Source of the DNA: Modicisalibacter luteus DSM 23508
GTDB lineage: Bacteria > Pseudomonadota > Gammaproteobacteria > Pseudomonadales > Halomonadaceae
Length of the DNA: 64,000 nt
Direction of reading: 5' to 3'
Assembly: GCF_000378505.1 (NCBI RefSeq)
Contig: NZ_KB899995.1
Location: 186,001 to 250,000, forward strand
Part shown: piece by piece, positions 22,942 to 31,423 of the stretch
Layout of the letters: each line of letters begins with the position of its first letter
How positions within the stretch are numbered: position 1 is the stretch's first letter
Program-made: the position numbers and the translations under genes
Notes under the pieces: generated by a model
The model's database searches: none
Told to the model about the DNA's origin: nothing
Seen by the model: only the letters and a program-made list of their open reading frames with translations

Positions 22942-24285
22942 TTAACTTGTAGTTCCGGCAGCGGGGCGCGCCGCCCGGTGACGGATTCCCGCATCGATCA
23001 ACGCCATCACGATCATCGAGGCGCCTACCAGCGGAAAGATCACCCCACCGATGGCGAGCAATGCCAGGACGCCACGCAGCTTGCGTGGATCCTGCGGTGC
23101 CGGCGGTACACCGAGCCGTCCGCTGGGCCGGCGCATCCACCACATGACGCCCGAGGCCACGCACAGCAGTACGATTCCGGCGCAGGCCAACGCCAGCACG
23201 ACCTGGTTGACGACCCCGAATTCCTGACCCAGATGGACATTGACGCCCCATTCGAGGGTACGGCCCAGCGGGCCATAGTCGGCATAACTCATATCGAGCA
23301 GCGGTTCGCCTGTGTACTGGTCGATATGAACGACCCGCTGCTGGCTGAGGTCGTCGGGGTAGATCGAGCCGGTGATCGCGTCGTCGGCGCCATTGGGTAG
23401 GCTGACCGCATAGCCTGGAGCCAGGCCCAGCGTATCGAACCGGGCAATCGCACGGTCGAGTCCCATGGCCGGGGCGTGACTCGCTGTTGAAGCGGGCAGT
23501 TGCGCCTGTTCCAGCGACCACGGAGTCAGCTCACGCTCGGCCAGCCGGGTATCCGACATCGGCACGTTGACGCGAACCCCGTCGGGGTAACCGAAATTAT
23601 TGCCGTTGGCGATTTCGTTGACCTTGCTGCCCCATACCGTCGACCAGGGCATGCCGGTCACGGCCAGGAACAGGATGAAGCCCCCGACGAACAGACCCGT
23701 GACCGCATGCAGGTCGCGCCAGAACAGGCGCTTCGTCGGGCGCGAGCGTACCGTGACCACACCGCCGCGTTGGCCGCGCGGCCACCACAGGTAGATACCG
23801 GTCAACACCAGCAGAATCGACCAGCCGGCCACGATCTCGATGATCATGCTCGCGGCAGAGCCGAAATAGTTGAGGCTATGCAGGTGGCGTATCGTCCACA
23901 TTACGCTGCCTCGATAGGGCAGGGTGCCGGTCACGTCGCCGGTGTAAGGGTCGACATAGACGGCTCGCTTGCCGCCGTCGGCAGTTCGGATGTCGACCTC
24001 GGTAGCCAAGTCAGGGGCGGCAGGTGTGACATAGCGGAACGCCTCGCCCGGCTGGGCCGTGAGTGCCGCATCCAACTGGGCCTGGGCCGAGACGGGCGCT
24101 GTCGACTGCGCTTCCACCTGCAGCATGTCAGCATACCACCACTGCTCGACCTCGTCCTTGAACAGGTACAGCGCGCCGGTGGCTGCCAGCAGTATCAAAA
24201 AGGGAAGGGCGACCAGCCCGGCATAGAAATGCCAGCGCCAGACGGCGCGGTAAAGATCGTTGGCGTCACGTCGGGTACGGGACAT
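22942..24285 (-). CDS. PepSY-associated TM protein (putative iron/siderophore-linked reductase)
   Basis: A 447-residue membrane protein with four main hydrophobic segments: near the start (WRWHFYAGLVALPFLILLAATGALYLF), two in the middle (MIIEIVAGWSILLVLTGIYLWWPRG; AVTGLFVGGFILFLAVTGMPW) and one close to the C-terminus. Two periplasmic PepSY-like regions lie between them. Conserved histidines (RWHF, RHLHSLNYFG, HAVTG, VHLGQEFG) could bind heme or metal. Relatives are often encoded by TonB-receptor genes and are proposed to reduce ferric siderophores. No TonB receptor is nearby; the neighbours deal with Ni/Zn/Mn. The start at 24285 has a GAGAA site; a GTG 21 bp further out is an alternative. 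Confidence 0.85.
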   Translation of the reverse strand: MSRTRRDANDLYRAVWRWHFYAGLVALPFLILLAATGALYLFKDEVEQWWYADMLQVEAQSTAPVSAQAQLDAALTAQPGEAFRYVTPAAPDLATEVDIRTADGGKRAVYVDPYTGDVTGTLPYRGSVMWTIRHLHSLNYFGSAASMIIEIVAGWSILLVLTGIYLWWPRGQRGGVVTVRSRPTKRLFWRDLHAVTGLFVGGFILFLAVTGMPWSTVWGSKVNEIANGNNFGYPDGVRVNVPMSDTRLAERELTPWSLEQAQLPASTASHAPAMGLDRAIARFDTLGLAPGYAVSLPNGADDAITGSIYPDDLSQQRVVHIDQYTGEPLLDMSYADYGPLGRTLEWGVNVHLGQEFGVVNQVVLALACAGIVLLCVASGVMWWMRRPSGRLGVPPAPQDPRKLRGVLALLAIGGVIFPLVGASMIVMALIDAGIRHRAARPAAGTTS

Positions 24286-24412
24286 AAAATTTTTCTCACA
24301 AGACACGCTGGGCCTGTCGCCTAGCGGGTAGGTATGGGTGCCGCAGCCATGGGACCTGTGCGCAGGCAGACAGAGGCCTCACACACCGACAGCGGCGGGT
24401 CATCGTCGCAGC

Positions 24413-24808
24413 TCAACGAAAAATGGCTGGCGGCGCCCGGGACAAGGCATTGGGGAAGACCGCAAGGTGCCCATGTGCGGCCTGCGGTGAGGCCAGAGGC
24501 TGCCCGGCGGCCCAGAGGGCGAGGCGTGCCGCTGGCGTCAGCGCACCGGGAAGAACGGGAAAGTGCTGAAATAATGAACAATAGCCGCACTGCGCGTGCC
24601 AGCCGATTGCTTCCGAAAGGGGAGGATGCTGCGCAGATGTTGTCGCTGATGTCATGGCTGACCTCGAGGCATCTGAGTGAAGATGATGCCCCAGGTCATC
24701 GAAAGCGCTGAGCTGGCCAATGACCGGGCCGGTCACCAGCAGCAGCATGGCGATCAGCGCCAGTGAGACAGCGTGTCGGTAAGTCCGAGCATGGCGACGA
24801 CGCGGCAT
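24413..24808 (-). CDS. DUF2946 family protein
   Basis: A 131-residue protein with an N-terminal hydrophobic segment (AVSLALIAMLLLVTGPVIGQ) and the DUF2946 core around HAQCGYCSLFQHFPVLP, where the CxxC and histidines suggest metal binding. A second hydrophobic stretch (PAARLALWAA) follows. DUF2946 proteins are small membrane proteins often found with TonB receptors, PepSY or copper genes; function unproven. It lies 127 bp upstream of the PepSY gene on the same strand, so the two are probably one transcript. Confidence 0.78.
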   Translation of the reverse strand: MPRRRHARTYRHAVSLALIAMLLLVTGPVIGQLSAFDDLGHHLHSDASRSAMTSATTSAQHPPLSEAIGWHAQCGYCSLFQHFPVLPGALTPAARLALWAAGQPLASPQAAHGHLAVFPNALSRAPPAIFR

Positions 24809-25011
24809 GAGCAACCAACGCGATAGAAGAAAGCGCCATGCTATCCCAGGCGGGGTTTGGCGTATGCCTGGCCGCGTCAGTTTGACGCATTCCGAGCGAT
24901 CGGCTGGTAACCACGATACGCTTCAACCTACCCTTTGAAGTTGCAATCCTCTTCCTCATGGGCATGATGGAGTTCGACCGTTCTTTCCCTGTTCAAGGTT
25001 GCTGGTAGCCA

Positions 25012-25458
25012 ATGACCTCCCACTTCGATGCCAGTCGTGAATCCCTGATGGCGCCCGACAGTCATGTCGAGGGGTTCCGCAAAGCTCGGGATGCCCGTCG
25101 TACAGAGCTTTTCGAGGACTACGTCGAGCTGATCGATGACCTGATCAGCGATGAAGGCGAGGCACGTCAGGTCGATATCGCTCGGCGTCTCGGTGTGACA
25201 CAGCCGACGGTCGCCAAGATGCTCAATCGTCTCGTCGAGGAGGGGCTGATCATCAAGCGCCCCTATCGCGGACTCTTCCTGACCAAAGAGGGAGAAAGGC
25301 TGGCAGCGGCGAGCCGCCGTCGCCACATGATCGTCGAAGCCGTGTTGTGTCGAATGGGGGTGAGCGCGGATACTGCCCGTATCGATGCCGAGGGCATCGA
25401 GCACCATGTCAGTAGCGAGACTCTCGCCGCATTCGAGCAATTCCTGAAAAAATCCTGA
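25012..25458 (+). CDS. mntR: Manganese-responsive regulator MntR (DtxR family)
   Basis: A 148-residue regulator very similar to E. coli MntR. The winged helix is [29 protein letters not shown] followed by the wing [16 protein letters not shown]. Manganese ligands in the dimerisation domain are visible as RRRHMIVEA and [11 protein letters not shown] (the ExxEH pattern). It represses Mn import when the metal is plentiful. An excellent MntR-type operator lies 60 bp downstream of its stop, in front of the ABC importer, so it most likely controls that operon. It is transcribed in the same direction. The upstream ribosome site is weak, and M at 25048 is a possible alternative start. Confidence 0.93.
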   Translation: MTSHFDASRESLMAPDSHVEGFRKARDARRTELFEDYVELIDDLISDEGEARQVDIARRLGVTQPTVAKMLNRLVEEGLIIKRPYRGLFLTKEGERLAAASRRRHMIVEAVLCRMGVSADTARIDAEGIEHHVSSETLAAFEQFLKKS

Positions 25459-25517
25459 AGATACCAAGCCGCGCTGCTGGACGGAGAGGCCTTGACGCGA
25501 GGCGAGGTTTTGCCTAG

Positions 25518-25539
25518 CTATATAGCAAAGGCTATATAG
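25518..25539. promoter_or_regulatory. MntR operator
   Basis: A perfect inverted repeat: CTATATAGC and GCTATATAG around AAAG. Its core ATAGCAAAGGCTAT is the same as that of the known E. coli MntR box. It sits 26 bp before the binding-protein start and probably overlaps the promoter. Confidence 0.85.
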
Positions 25540-25565
25540 TTTAGCCGGGGTCAGCTGGAGGAAAG

Positions 25566-26594
25566 ATGAGACAAGGTTTGGTAGGGGGGGTATTGGTGGC
25601 CCTGCTGCTGGGGGCACTGCCGAGTCAGGCGAAGCCGGTAGCGCCACTCAAGGTTGTGACCACCATTGGCATGCTTGGCGACGTCGTCGAACATGTTGGT
25701 GGTGATTGCGCCGAGGTGATGGCCCTCATGGGCCCGGGTGTCGATCCACACCTTTATCAGGCGAGTGCCAGGGATGTGAATACCCTGCAGAAAGCCGATC
25801 TCATTCTCTATTCAGGCTATTCCCTGGAAGGCCAGCTCGGTGAGGTGCTGGAGCGCTTTGGTGAGATCAAGCCCACGCTTGCCGTAGCCCCCGCCTCCAT
25901 TGACAGAGATACCTTGATTACCGTCCAGGACAGCTACGGCATCGATCCCCACCTGTGGATGGCCGCCGATCTGTGGGCACAGACCATTCCGACCATAACC
26001 GAGGCGCTGATCGAGCAGCGCCCGGGCTGCGCAGATACGATCCAGCAGAACGCCGAGGATTATGCTTCCCAGCTCGAGGCCCTGCATGACTGGATCCGCC
26101 GTAGCATCGCGACCATTCCCGACGAGCAACGCATTCTGGTTACCGCCCATGACGCCTTCAACTACTACGGGCGCGCCTACGGTATCGAGGTGGCCGGCAT
26201 CCAGGGCATCAGCACGGAAGCCGAGACCGGGATTGCGGACATCCGCGAAATGGCCAATGTCGTCGTCGAGCGCAAGGTGCCGGCCATATTCGTCGAAAGC
26301 ACCATCAATCCGCGGACCGTCCAGGCCGTGATCAACGCGGCGAGACAGCAGGGCCAGCCGGTATCGATCGGGGGGCAGCTCTACTCGGACGCCATGGGGG
26401 AAGCCGGTACGGCCGGCGGGACCTACCTTGGCATGCTCTATTTCAATACCCGCCACATCGTCGAGGCACTGGGCGGCAAGCTGCCTCCGTTGCCCGACGC
26501 CCTGAATGGCTGGGCGCAGCGGTGGGATATCGCCACCGATCAAACACATGAGAACGCCTCAGGACCTGGCGGCACGAACGGGGCGCATTCATAG
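25566..26594 (+). CDS. Mn/Zn ABC transporter substrate-binding protein (cluster 9)
   Basis: A 342-residue periplasmic metal-binding lipid-free protein with a signal peptide (about residues 1-22, ending PSQAK). Likely metal ligands are His62 (DPHLYQ), His129 (DPHLWM), His195 (TAHDAFNYY) and Asp275 (LYSDAMG). The third ligand is histidine, as in Treponema TroA which binds both Zn and Mn, whereas PsaA/YfeA-type manganese proteins have glutamate there. A strong GGAGG site precedes the start. It is first in a four-gene operon under an MntR operator, so manganese is the expected cargo; zinc or iron cannot be excluded. Confidence 0.92.
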   Translation: MRQGLVGGVLVALLLGALPSQAKPVAPLKVVTTIGMLGDVVEHVGGDCAEVMALMGPGVDPHLYQASARDVNTLQKADLILYSGYSLEGQLGEVLERFGEIKPTLAVAPASIDRDTLITVQDSYGIDPHLWMAADLWAQTIPTITEALIEQRPGCADTIQQNAEDYASQLEALHDWIRRSIATIPDEQRILVTAHDAFNYYGRAYGIEVAGIQGISTEAETGIADIREMANVVVERKVPAIFVESTINPRTVQAVINAARQQGQPVSIGGQLYSDAMGEAGTAGGTYLGMLYFNTRHIVEALGGKLPPLPDALNGWAQRWDIATDQTHENASGPGGTNGAHS

Positions 26595-26604
26595 GACCGT
26601 GAAC

Positions 26605-27405
26605 ATGGCAGAGCTGCACGAGCCGAATCTGGCGTTGCACGTCGAAGACCTGACCGTCAGTTACCAGAGCAAGCCGGTATTGTGGGACATCGACTTCGAT
26701 GTTCCGCCCGGTGTGATGGCCGCCATCGTCGGCCCCAACGGCGCCGGCAAGAGCACGCTGATCAAGAGCGTGCTGGGGCTGGTTCCCGTGGTTGCAGGAC
26801 ATGTCACGCTGTTCGGTCGGCCCTACAAGGACCAGCGCCGTCGTGTAGGGTACGTGCCGCAGCGTTCCAGCGTCGACTGGGACTTTCCCACCACCGCATT
26901 GGACGTGGTCACCATGGGGCTTTATGGCCGCCTGGGGTGGCTGAAACGGCCGGGGCGGCGTGAGCGCCAGGAAGCCATGCAGGCGCTGGAAAAGGTAGGC
27001 ATGCAGGACTTCGCGCAGCGGCAGATCAGTCAGCTGTCCGGCGGGCAGCAGCAGCGCGTGTTTCTCGCCCGGGCACTGGTGCAGAATGCGGATGTCTACT
27101 TCCTCGATGAGCCCATGGCGGGGGTCGATGCCACTACCGAAAAGGCCATCGTCGACATCCTGCGGCGGCTGCGTGACGAGGGCAAGACCGTGATCGTGGT
27201 ACACCATGATCTGCAGACCGTGCGGACCTACTTCGACTGGCTGCTGCTACTCAACGTACGTGTCGTCGCCCAGGGCGAGGTCGGTGATGTCTATACCGCG
27301 GCCAATCTGCGCAAGGCCTATGGTGGCCAGATTGCCCTGCTCGACGAGAGTGCATTCCTGCCGCCGCAGGAGCGTGACGTGCCGGTGACCGAGAAGCTGC
27401 CATGA
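26605..27405 (+). CDS. Mn/Zn ABC transporter ATP-binding protein
   Basis: A 266-residue ATPase with Walker A GPNGAGKST, Q-loop in GYVPQRSSVDWDFP, signature LSGGQQQRV, Walker B VYFLDEP and switch His in VVHHDLQ. This matches the metal ABC family (SitB/MntB/YfeB). It powers uptake through the two permeases that follow. The ATG at 26605 is 10 bp after the binding-protein gene and gives a normal N-terminus; an earlier in-frame ATG at 26506 lies inside the upstream gene and is not used. Its stop overlaps the next start as ATGA. Confidence 0.94.
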   Translation: MAELHEPNLALHVEDLTVSYQSKPVLWDIDFDVPPGVMAAIVGPNGAGKSTLIKSVLGLVPVVAGHVTLFGRPYKDQRRRVGYVPQRSSVDWDFPTTALDVVTMGLYGRLGWLKRPGRRERQEAMQALEKVGMQDFAQRQISQLSGGQQQRVFLARALVQNADVYFLDEPMAGVDATTEKAIVDILRRLRDEGKTVIVVHHDLQTVRTYFDWLLLLNVRVVAQGEVGDVYTAANLRKAYGGQIALLDESAFLPPQERDVPVTEKLP

Positions 27406-28547
27406 CAATGCTCGACTGGTTGCAGGACTACACCATCCAGAACGTCGTGATCGGAGCGGCCCTGCTGGGCTTGATCAGTGGGGTGCTGGGTAGCTTTGCC
27501 GTGCTGCGCAAGCAGAGCCTGCTTGGCGATACCCTCTCGCATGCGGCACTTCCCGGGGTGTGCATTGGCTTTATCATTGCCGGTACCCGGAATATGGGCA
27601 GCATTCTGCTTGGTGCACTTGTCTCCGGGGCGCTGGCGGCGCTTTTGATGCTGGTTCTGACCCGCAACAGCCGGCTCAAGACCGATGCCGGGCTGGGCAT
27701 TACGCTGAGTACCTTCTTCGCCCTTGGCGTGGTGCTGCTGACTTACATCCAAGGCATGAACAATGCCTCGCAGGGCGGCCTCGATTCCTTTCTGTTCGGC
27801 CAGGCTGCAGCGACCCTGCGTAGCGACCTGTGGATCATGGGGGGCATTACCGTTGCTGCCCTGGGGTTGGTGGCGTTGCTGTGGAAGGAGTTCAAGCTGG
27901 TTTCCTTCGACCCCGGTTTCGCGGCCTCGCTGGGCCTGCCCGTGGTCTGGCTGGATGTCCTGTTGACGGTAATGATCGCCTTGGCCGTGGTGGTAGGGCT
28001 ACAAATGGTCGGTGTCGTGCTGATGGCGGCCATGGTCATCGCGCCGGCAGTCGCAGCGCGTCAGTGGAGTCACAGACTGGAGGGCATGGTCACGCTGGCG
28101 GCAGTCATCGGTGTGAGTGGCGGGATCTTTGGCGCCTTGCTGAGCGCCCTGTCACGCGGGCTGGCCACCGGACCGTTGATCATTCTCAGCGTGTCGAGCG
28201 TAGTTCTTGTCTCACTACTGTTCGCGCCGGAGCGCGGCTTCGTTTGGGAGGCCGTACGGCTTCGGCGCAGCCGCCGGCGTCTGCGCTACCAGCAGGTGCT
28301 GACTACGCTCTACCAGCTCGCCGCCGCCCATGCCGACTCCACCTACCGGTCCGGACAGGGCATGATCGATACCTATCATGGCATCAGCACCCAGCGAGCC
28401 CTGCACAAGCTGCACCGCCGGGGCTACGTCGTGCATCATGCGCCTCCCCCCGAAGAACCGAATACGGCGGGGCAGTGGGTACTGACGCCGGCGGGGCTCA
28501 GCGAAGCCGAGCGTATCCTCGAGTCGCTGGGGCGGGAGGAGCTCTGA
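27402..28547 (+). CDS. Mn/Zn ABC permease 1 with C-terminal winged-helix-like extension
   Basis: A 381-residue ABC-3 family permease. Residues 1-~275 hold 8 or more membrane segments, with the family text GSFAVLRKQSLLGDTLSHAALPG near the start and VGVVLMAAMVIAPAVAARQW later. Usual members end near 280-290 residues. Here ~105 extra cytoplasmic residues follow, starting with an arginine-rich stretch (RLRRSRRRLRYQQVL) and containing ISTQRALHKLHRRGYVVHH and GQWVLTPAGLSEAERIL, which resemble the recognition helix and wing of DtxR/MntR-type domains. The extension may sense metal or bind DNA or protein; this is inference. It overlaps both neighbours. Confidence 0.92.
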   Translation: MTMLDWLQDYTIQNVVIGAALLGLISGVLGSFAVLRKQSLLGDTLSHAALPGVCIGFIIAGTRNMGSILLGALVSGALAALLMLVLTRNSRLKTDAGLGITLSTFFALGVVLLTYIQGMNNASQGGLDSFLFGQAAATLRSDLWIMGGITVAALGLVALLWKEFKLVSFDPGFAASLGLPVVWLDVLLTVMIALAVVVGLQMVGVVLMAAMVIAPAVAARQWSHRLEGMVTLAAVIGVSGGIFGALLSALSRGLATGPLIILSVSSVVLVSLLFAPERGFVWEAVRLRRSRRRLRYQQVLTTLYQLAAAHADSTYRSGQGMIDTYHGISTQRALHKLHRRGYVVHHAPPPEEPNTAGQWVLTPAGLSEAERILESLGREEL

Positions 28548-29677
28548 TGCTGGCCGCCTTCTTCGATAACATTCCGCTGATGATCATGCTGGTCGGCATG
28601 CTGGTGGGCATCGCCTCGTCATTGGTCGGCACGTTTCTGGTCCTGCGCGGTTCCAGCATGCTTTCGGATGCCATCGGCCATTCCATCGTGTTCGGCATCG
28701 TGATCGTCTGGCTACTAACTCATCAGCAAAGCGGCCCCATACAGATCGTGGGGGCGGCACTCACCGGCATTCTTACGGTGTTTCTGACCGAGCTGCTCAT
28801 CAATACGCAGCGCGTGAAGGAGGATGCCGCCATCGGCCTGGTCTTCCCGGTGCTGTTCTCTATCGGGGTGTTGTTGCTCAACCTGTACGCCCGCGACGTG
28901 CATATCGATACCCATACCGTGCTGCTGGGCGAAATCGGCTTCGTGTGGCTCGACACCGTGACCCTCGGCGACTTTCGCGTGCCGATATCATTGCTCTCCA
29001 TGGGTGGCATGACCCTGATCAACGGCCTTTTCGTGCTGCTGTTTTACAAAGAGCTCAAGCTTGCCACTTTCGACGCTCCGCTGGCGAAGGCGCTGGGCTT
29101 CGCACCCGGGGTGCTGTTCTATGCGCTGCTCATGCTGACCAGTAGTACGGCCGTGGCGGCGTTCGATGCTGTGGGCGCCGTGCTGTTCGTGGCCTTCGTC
29201 ATCGTCCCTCCCTCGACAGCCTATCTGCTGACCAACCGACTATGGCTGATGTTCGTTTACGGCGCGCTGGTCTCGGTGCTTTCGAGTGTATCCGGCTACT
29301 ATCTGGCGGTGATGTGGGATGTATCGATCGGCGGCATGATGGCAGTCATGACCGGGGTGTTCCTGCTGCTGGCCTTTCTGGTCGGGCCCCATTACGGCCT
29401 GCTTGCCCAAATGGCGAGGCGGCGGGAGCAACGGCGTATGAATGAGAATCGCACCCTCGCCGTCCACCTGTATAACCATGAGAGCGGCCCGGAACAGGCG
29501 GTGGAAAATGTCACCCGGGCGTTGCGCGAGCACCTGCACTGGGATGCCGCCAAGGCGCGACGCGTGGTTCAGAGGAGTCGCGAGCAGGGCCACATCCTGC
29601 AGAACGGGGAGTGGTTGTACCTGACCCCGGCCGGACGTGCCATTGCTCGAGAAATCCTCGAACCTACGCAGTTGTAA
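28547..29677 (+). CDS. Mn/Zn ABC permease 2 with C-terminal winged-helix-like extension
   Basis: A 376-residue second ABC-3 permease; its start overlaps the previous stop as TGATG. Membrane part 1-~280 includes GTFLVLRGSSMLSDAIGHSIVFG and AFDAVGAVLFVAFVIVPPSTAYLL. A cytoplasmic tail of ~90 residues follows (from RREQRRMNENRTLAVHLYNH), with AAKARRVVQRSREQGHIL and GEWLYLTPAGRAIAREIL, again like a winged helix, and related in pattern to the tail of permease 1. Two different permeases form the usual SitC/SitD or YfeC/YfeD pair. The gene ends the operon. Confidence 0.92.
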   Translation: MLAAFFDNIPLMIMLVGMLVGIASSLVGTFLVLRGSSMLSDAIGHSIVFGIVIVWLLTHQQSGPIQIVGAALTGILTVFLTELLINTQRVKEDAAIGLVFPVLFSIGVLLLNLYARDVHIDTHTVLLGEIGFVWLDTVTLGDFRVPISLLSMGGMTLINGLFVLLFYKELKLATFDAPLAKALGFAPGVLFYALLMLTSSTAVAAFDAVGAVLFVAFVIVPPSTAYLLTNRLWLMFVYGALVSVLSSVSGYYLAVMWDVSIGGMMAVMTGVFLLLAFLVGPHYGLLAQMARRREQRRMNENRTLAVHLYNHESGPEQAVENVTRALREHLHWDAAKARRVVQRSREQGHILQNGEWLYLTPAGRAIAREILEPTQL

Positions 29678-29701
29678 TGGTCGTAACAGGTGTTCGACTG
29701 C

Positions 29702-29917
29702 TCACATGGGCTTGCCACGCGCACAGGATGCCGGGCGCAGCTTGTTGCGGCGTGCTTCGCCGAGCGCCAGTAGCCAGACGAGCGGGCCCGCTGCAACCAG
29801 AATGGGCAGGCCTGTCCACGTTCGGCAGAGATGGGCGATACGGCGTCGGGCACGTAGCCCCCGGGTGATGACGAAGCCGATATGGGCCCAGACGAGAAGT
29901 ATGGGCAACACGCTCAT
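29702..29917 (-). CDS. Possible small membrane protein
   Basis: A 71-residue frame starting MSVLPILLVWAHIGFVITRG, with a second hydrophobic segment GLPILVAAGPLVWLLAL and basic residues between and after them. This is the layout of a two-helix inner-membrane protein. The ribosome site (AGG, distant) is weak and no family is recognised. It converges on the end of the Mn transporter operon. Confidence 0.4.
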   Translation of the reverse strand: MSVLPILLVWAHIGFVITRGLRARRRIAHLCRTWTGLPILVAAGPLVWLLALGEARRNKLRPASCARGKPM

Positions 29918-30268
29918 GATGCTTCATGCCTCTTTGGTGTTGGCAGGGTGGTAGGCCGACGGGGCAGCGAACCGGATCCGGCTGCCGAGACCAGCAAATG
30001 ATATTTCCCGTTATCGGCCGACTTGCCTGGAAATTAACCAATGATTTGTTGCTGGGCGTCGAAAGCTGTGCATGTCCGTTTTCCTTTATCTACCTCTGCA
30101 GCGTAACTGCTCCGGATGTCGAATCGATGACCGCGGCATATTTGGCGCCTCAATGAAATAGGCGCCGACAGAGCAAGCGTCATCGACTGTTCAACCGACT
30201 GTCGTTTCCTCGTCATGAAGTCCCGCGAAGCTGGGTGGTAAGCACAGCCAACGACGTGAGGACACGGC
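29918..30268 (+). promoter_or_regulatory. Upstream region of the glycosyltransferase gene
   Basis: A 351-bp gap with no convincing gene. It holds a short inverted repeat (GGCAGC/GCTGCC) around 29963-29986 and otherwise mixed sequence. It must include the promoter for the glycosyltransferase-PAP2 pair, which I cannot place. Confidence 0.35.
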
Positions 30269-31423
30269 ATGCGCATCGCCATGGTCAGCGAAACCTGGGC
30301 CCCGGATATCAACGGCGTAGCCCATACACTGGGCCACATCAGTCAGGAATTGATCCGGCGAGGCATGCAGGTTCAGCTGATTCGTCCAGCGCCGCAGGTG
30401 CCCTCCCGGGCAGAAGGCATTGAGCACGAGCTACAGGTTCGGGGAATTCGCGTGCCGCGCTATACGGACGTGCAACTCGGCGTACCGTCACGCCGGGCCA
30501 TGGCCGCGCTATGGCGCAAGGCCCGGCCTGATATTCTCTATATCGCCACCGAAGGCCCGCTGGGCTGGTCGGCACTCAACCTGGCCCGGCATCTCGGCAT
30601 CCCGGTGGTCAGCGGTTTCCATACCAACTTCGATCACTACGCCGGTGATTATGGGGTGGGCTGGATGAAACGGCCGGTATGTACGGTCCTGCGCCACTTT
30701 CACAACCGCACCCAGGCCACGCTGGTGCCCACCGCACAACGCGCTGCCGAGCTGAGCGCGATTGGTTTCAAGAACGTGCATGTCCTCGGGCGCGGGATTG
30801 ACGCCGACCATTTTGGACCGCACCGACGAGACAGCGAACTGCGCCGTGCCTGGGGCGTGACCGAACATCAACCCGTGGCGCTGCATGTCGGCCGTCTGGC
30901 CCAGGAGAAAAACCTCACCCTGCTGGCGGAAACCTTCGAGGCCATGCAGCGTTGCCAGCCCGATCTTCTGCCGGTCCTGGTCGGTGACGGCCCCCAGCGC
31001 GCCGCGCTGCAAAAGCGCCTGCCCAATGCCATCTTCACCGGCTTCGTCGACGCCGACAGCCTGGCCCGCCATTACGCCAGTGCCGATATGTTCGTATTCC
31101 CGTCGCTATCGGAAACCTACGGCAACGTGGTCAACGAAGCCATGGCAAGCGCACTGGGCATCGTCGCCTTCGACTACGCTGCTGCTGCCGAGATGATCGA
31201 GAACGGCCGTAATGGGCTGGTTGTGCCGTTCGGCGACGACCGGGCTTTCATCGATGCCGCCGTTGCGCTGTGTCAGCAGCCGGTGCGCTATTCCCAATTG
31301 GGTAACGCCGCGCGGCTGCGCGTCGAAAGCCAACGCTGGTCGCACATTGCCGACCAGTACCTGGATATCCTGCGCCAGCTTCTGGAGACGGCCGATGGTA
31401 AACCGCAGCTTTCCCGTATTTGA
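30269..31423 (+). CDS. Glycosyltransferase family 4 (GT-B fold)
   Basis: A 384-residue retaining glycosyltransferase. The N-terminal acceptor domain begins MRIAMVSETWAPDINGVAHTLG with the glycine-rich loop; the C-terminal donor domain has HVGRLAQEKNLTLL and the E-x7-E motif in ETYGNVVNEAMA. It is close in style to MgtA/PimB-type mannosyl or glucosyl transferases that act on lipids. The start follows a GAGG site. It overlaps the PAP2 phosphatase gene by 29 bp and faces a flippase-like protein and a second glycosyltransferase, suggesting glycolipid or lipid-linked glycan assembly. Sugar and acceptor are unknown. Confidence 0.88.
   Translation: MRIAMVSETWAPDINGVAHTLGHISQELIRRGMQVQLIRPAPQVPSRAEGIEHELQVRGIRVPRYTDVQLGVPSRRAMAALWRKARPDILYIATEGPLGWSALNLARHLGIPVVSGFHTNFDHYAGDYGVGWMKRPVCTVLRHFHNRTQATLVPTAQRAAELSAIGFKNVHVLGRGIDADHFGPHRRDSELRRAWGVTEHQPVALHVGRLAQEKNLTLLAETFEAMQRCQPDLLPVLVGDGPQRAALQKRLPNAIFTGFVDADSLARHYASADMFVFPSLSETYGNVVNEAMASALGIVAFDYAAAAEMIENGRNGLVVPFGDDRAFIDAAVALCQQPVRYSQLGNAARLRVESQRWSHIADQYLDILRQLLETADGKPQLSRI

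Noticed and set aside
22210-23400. Long + strand open frame (396 codons) across DUF1007 and PepSY genes
   Set aside because: It is antisense to two well-supported genes, crosses their boundary, and has no protein-family text. High GC makes such mirror frames common.
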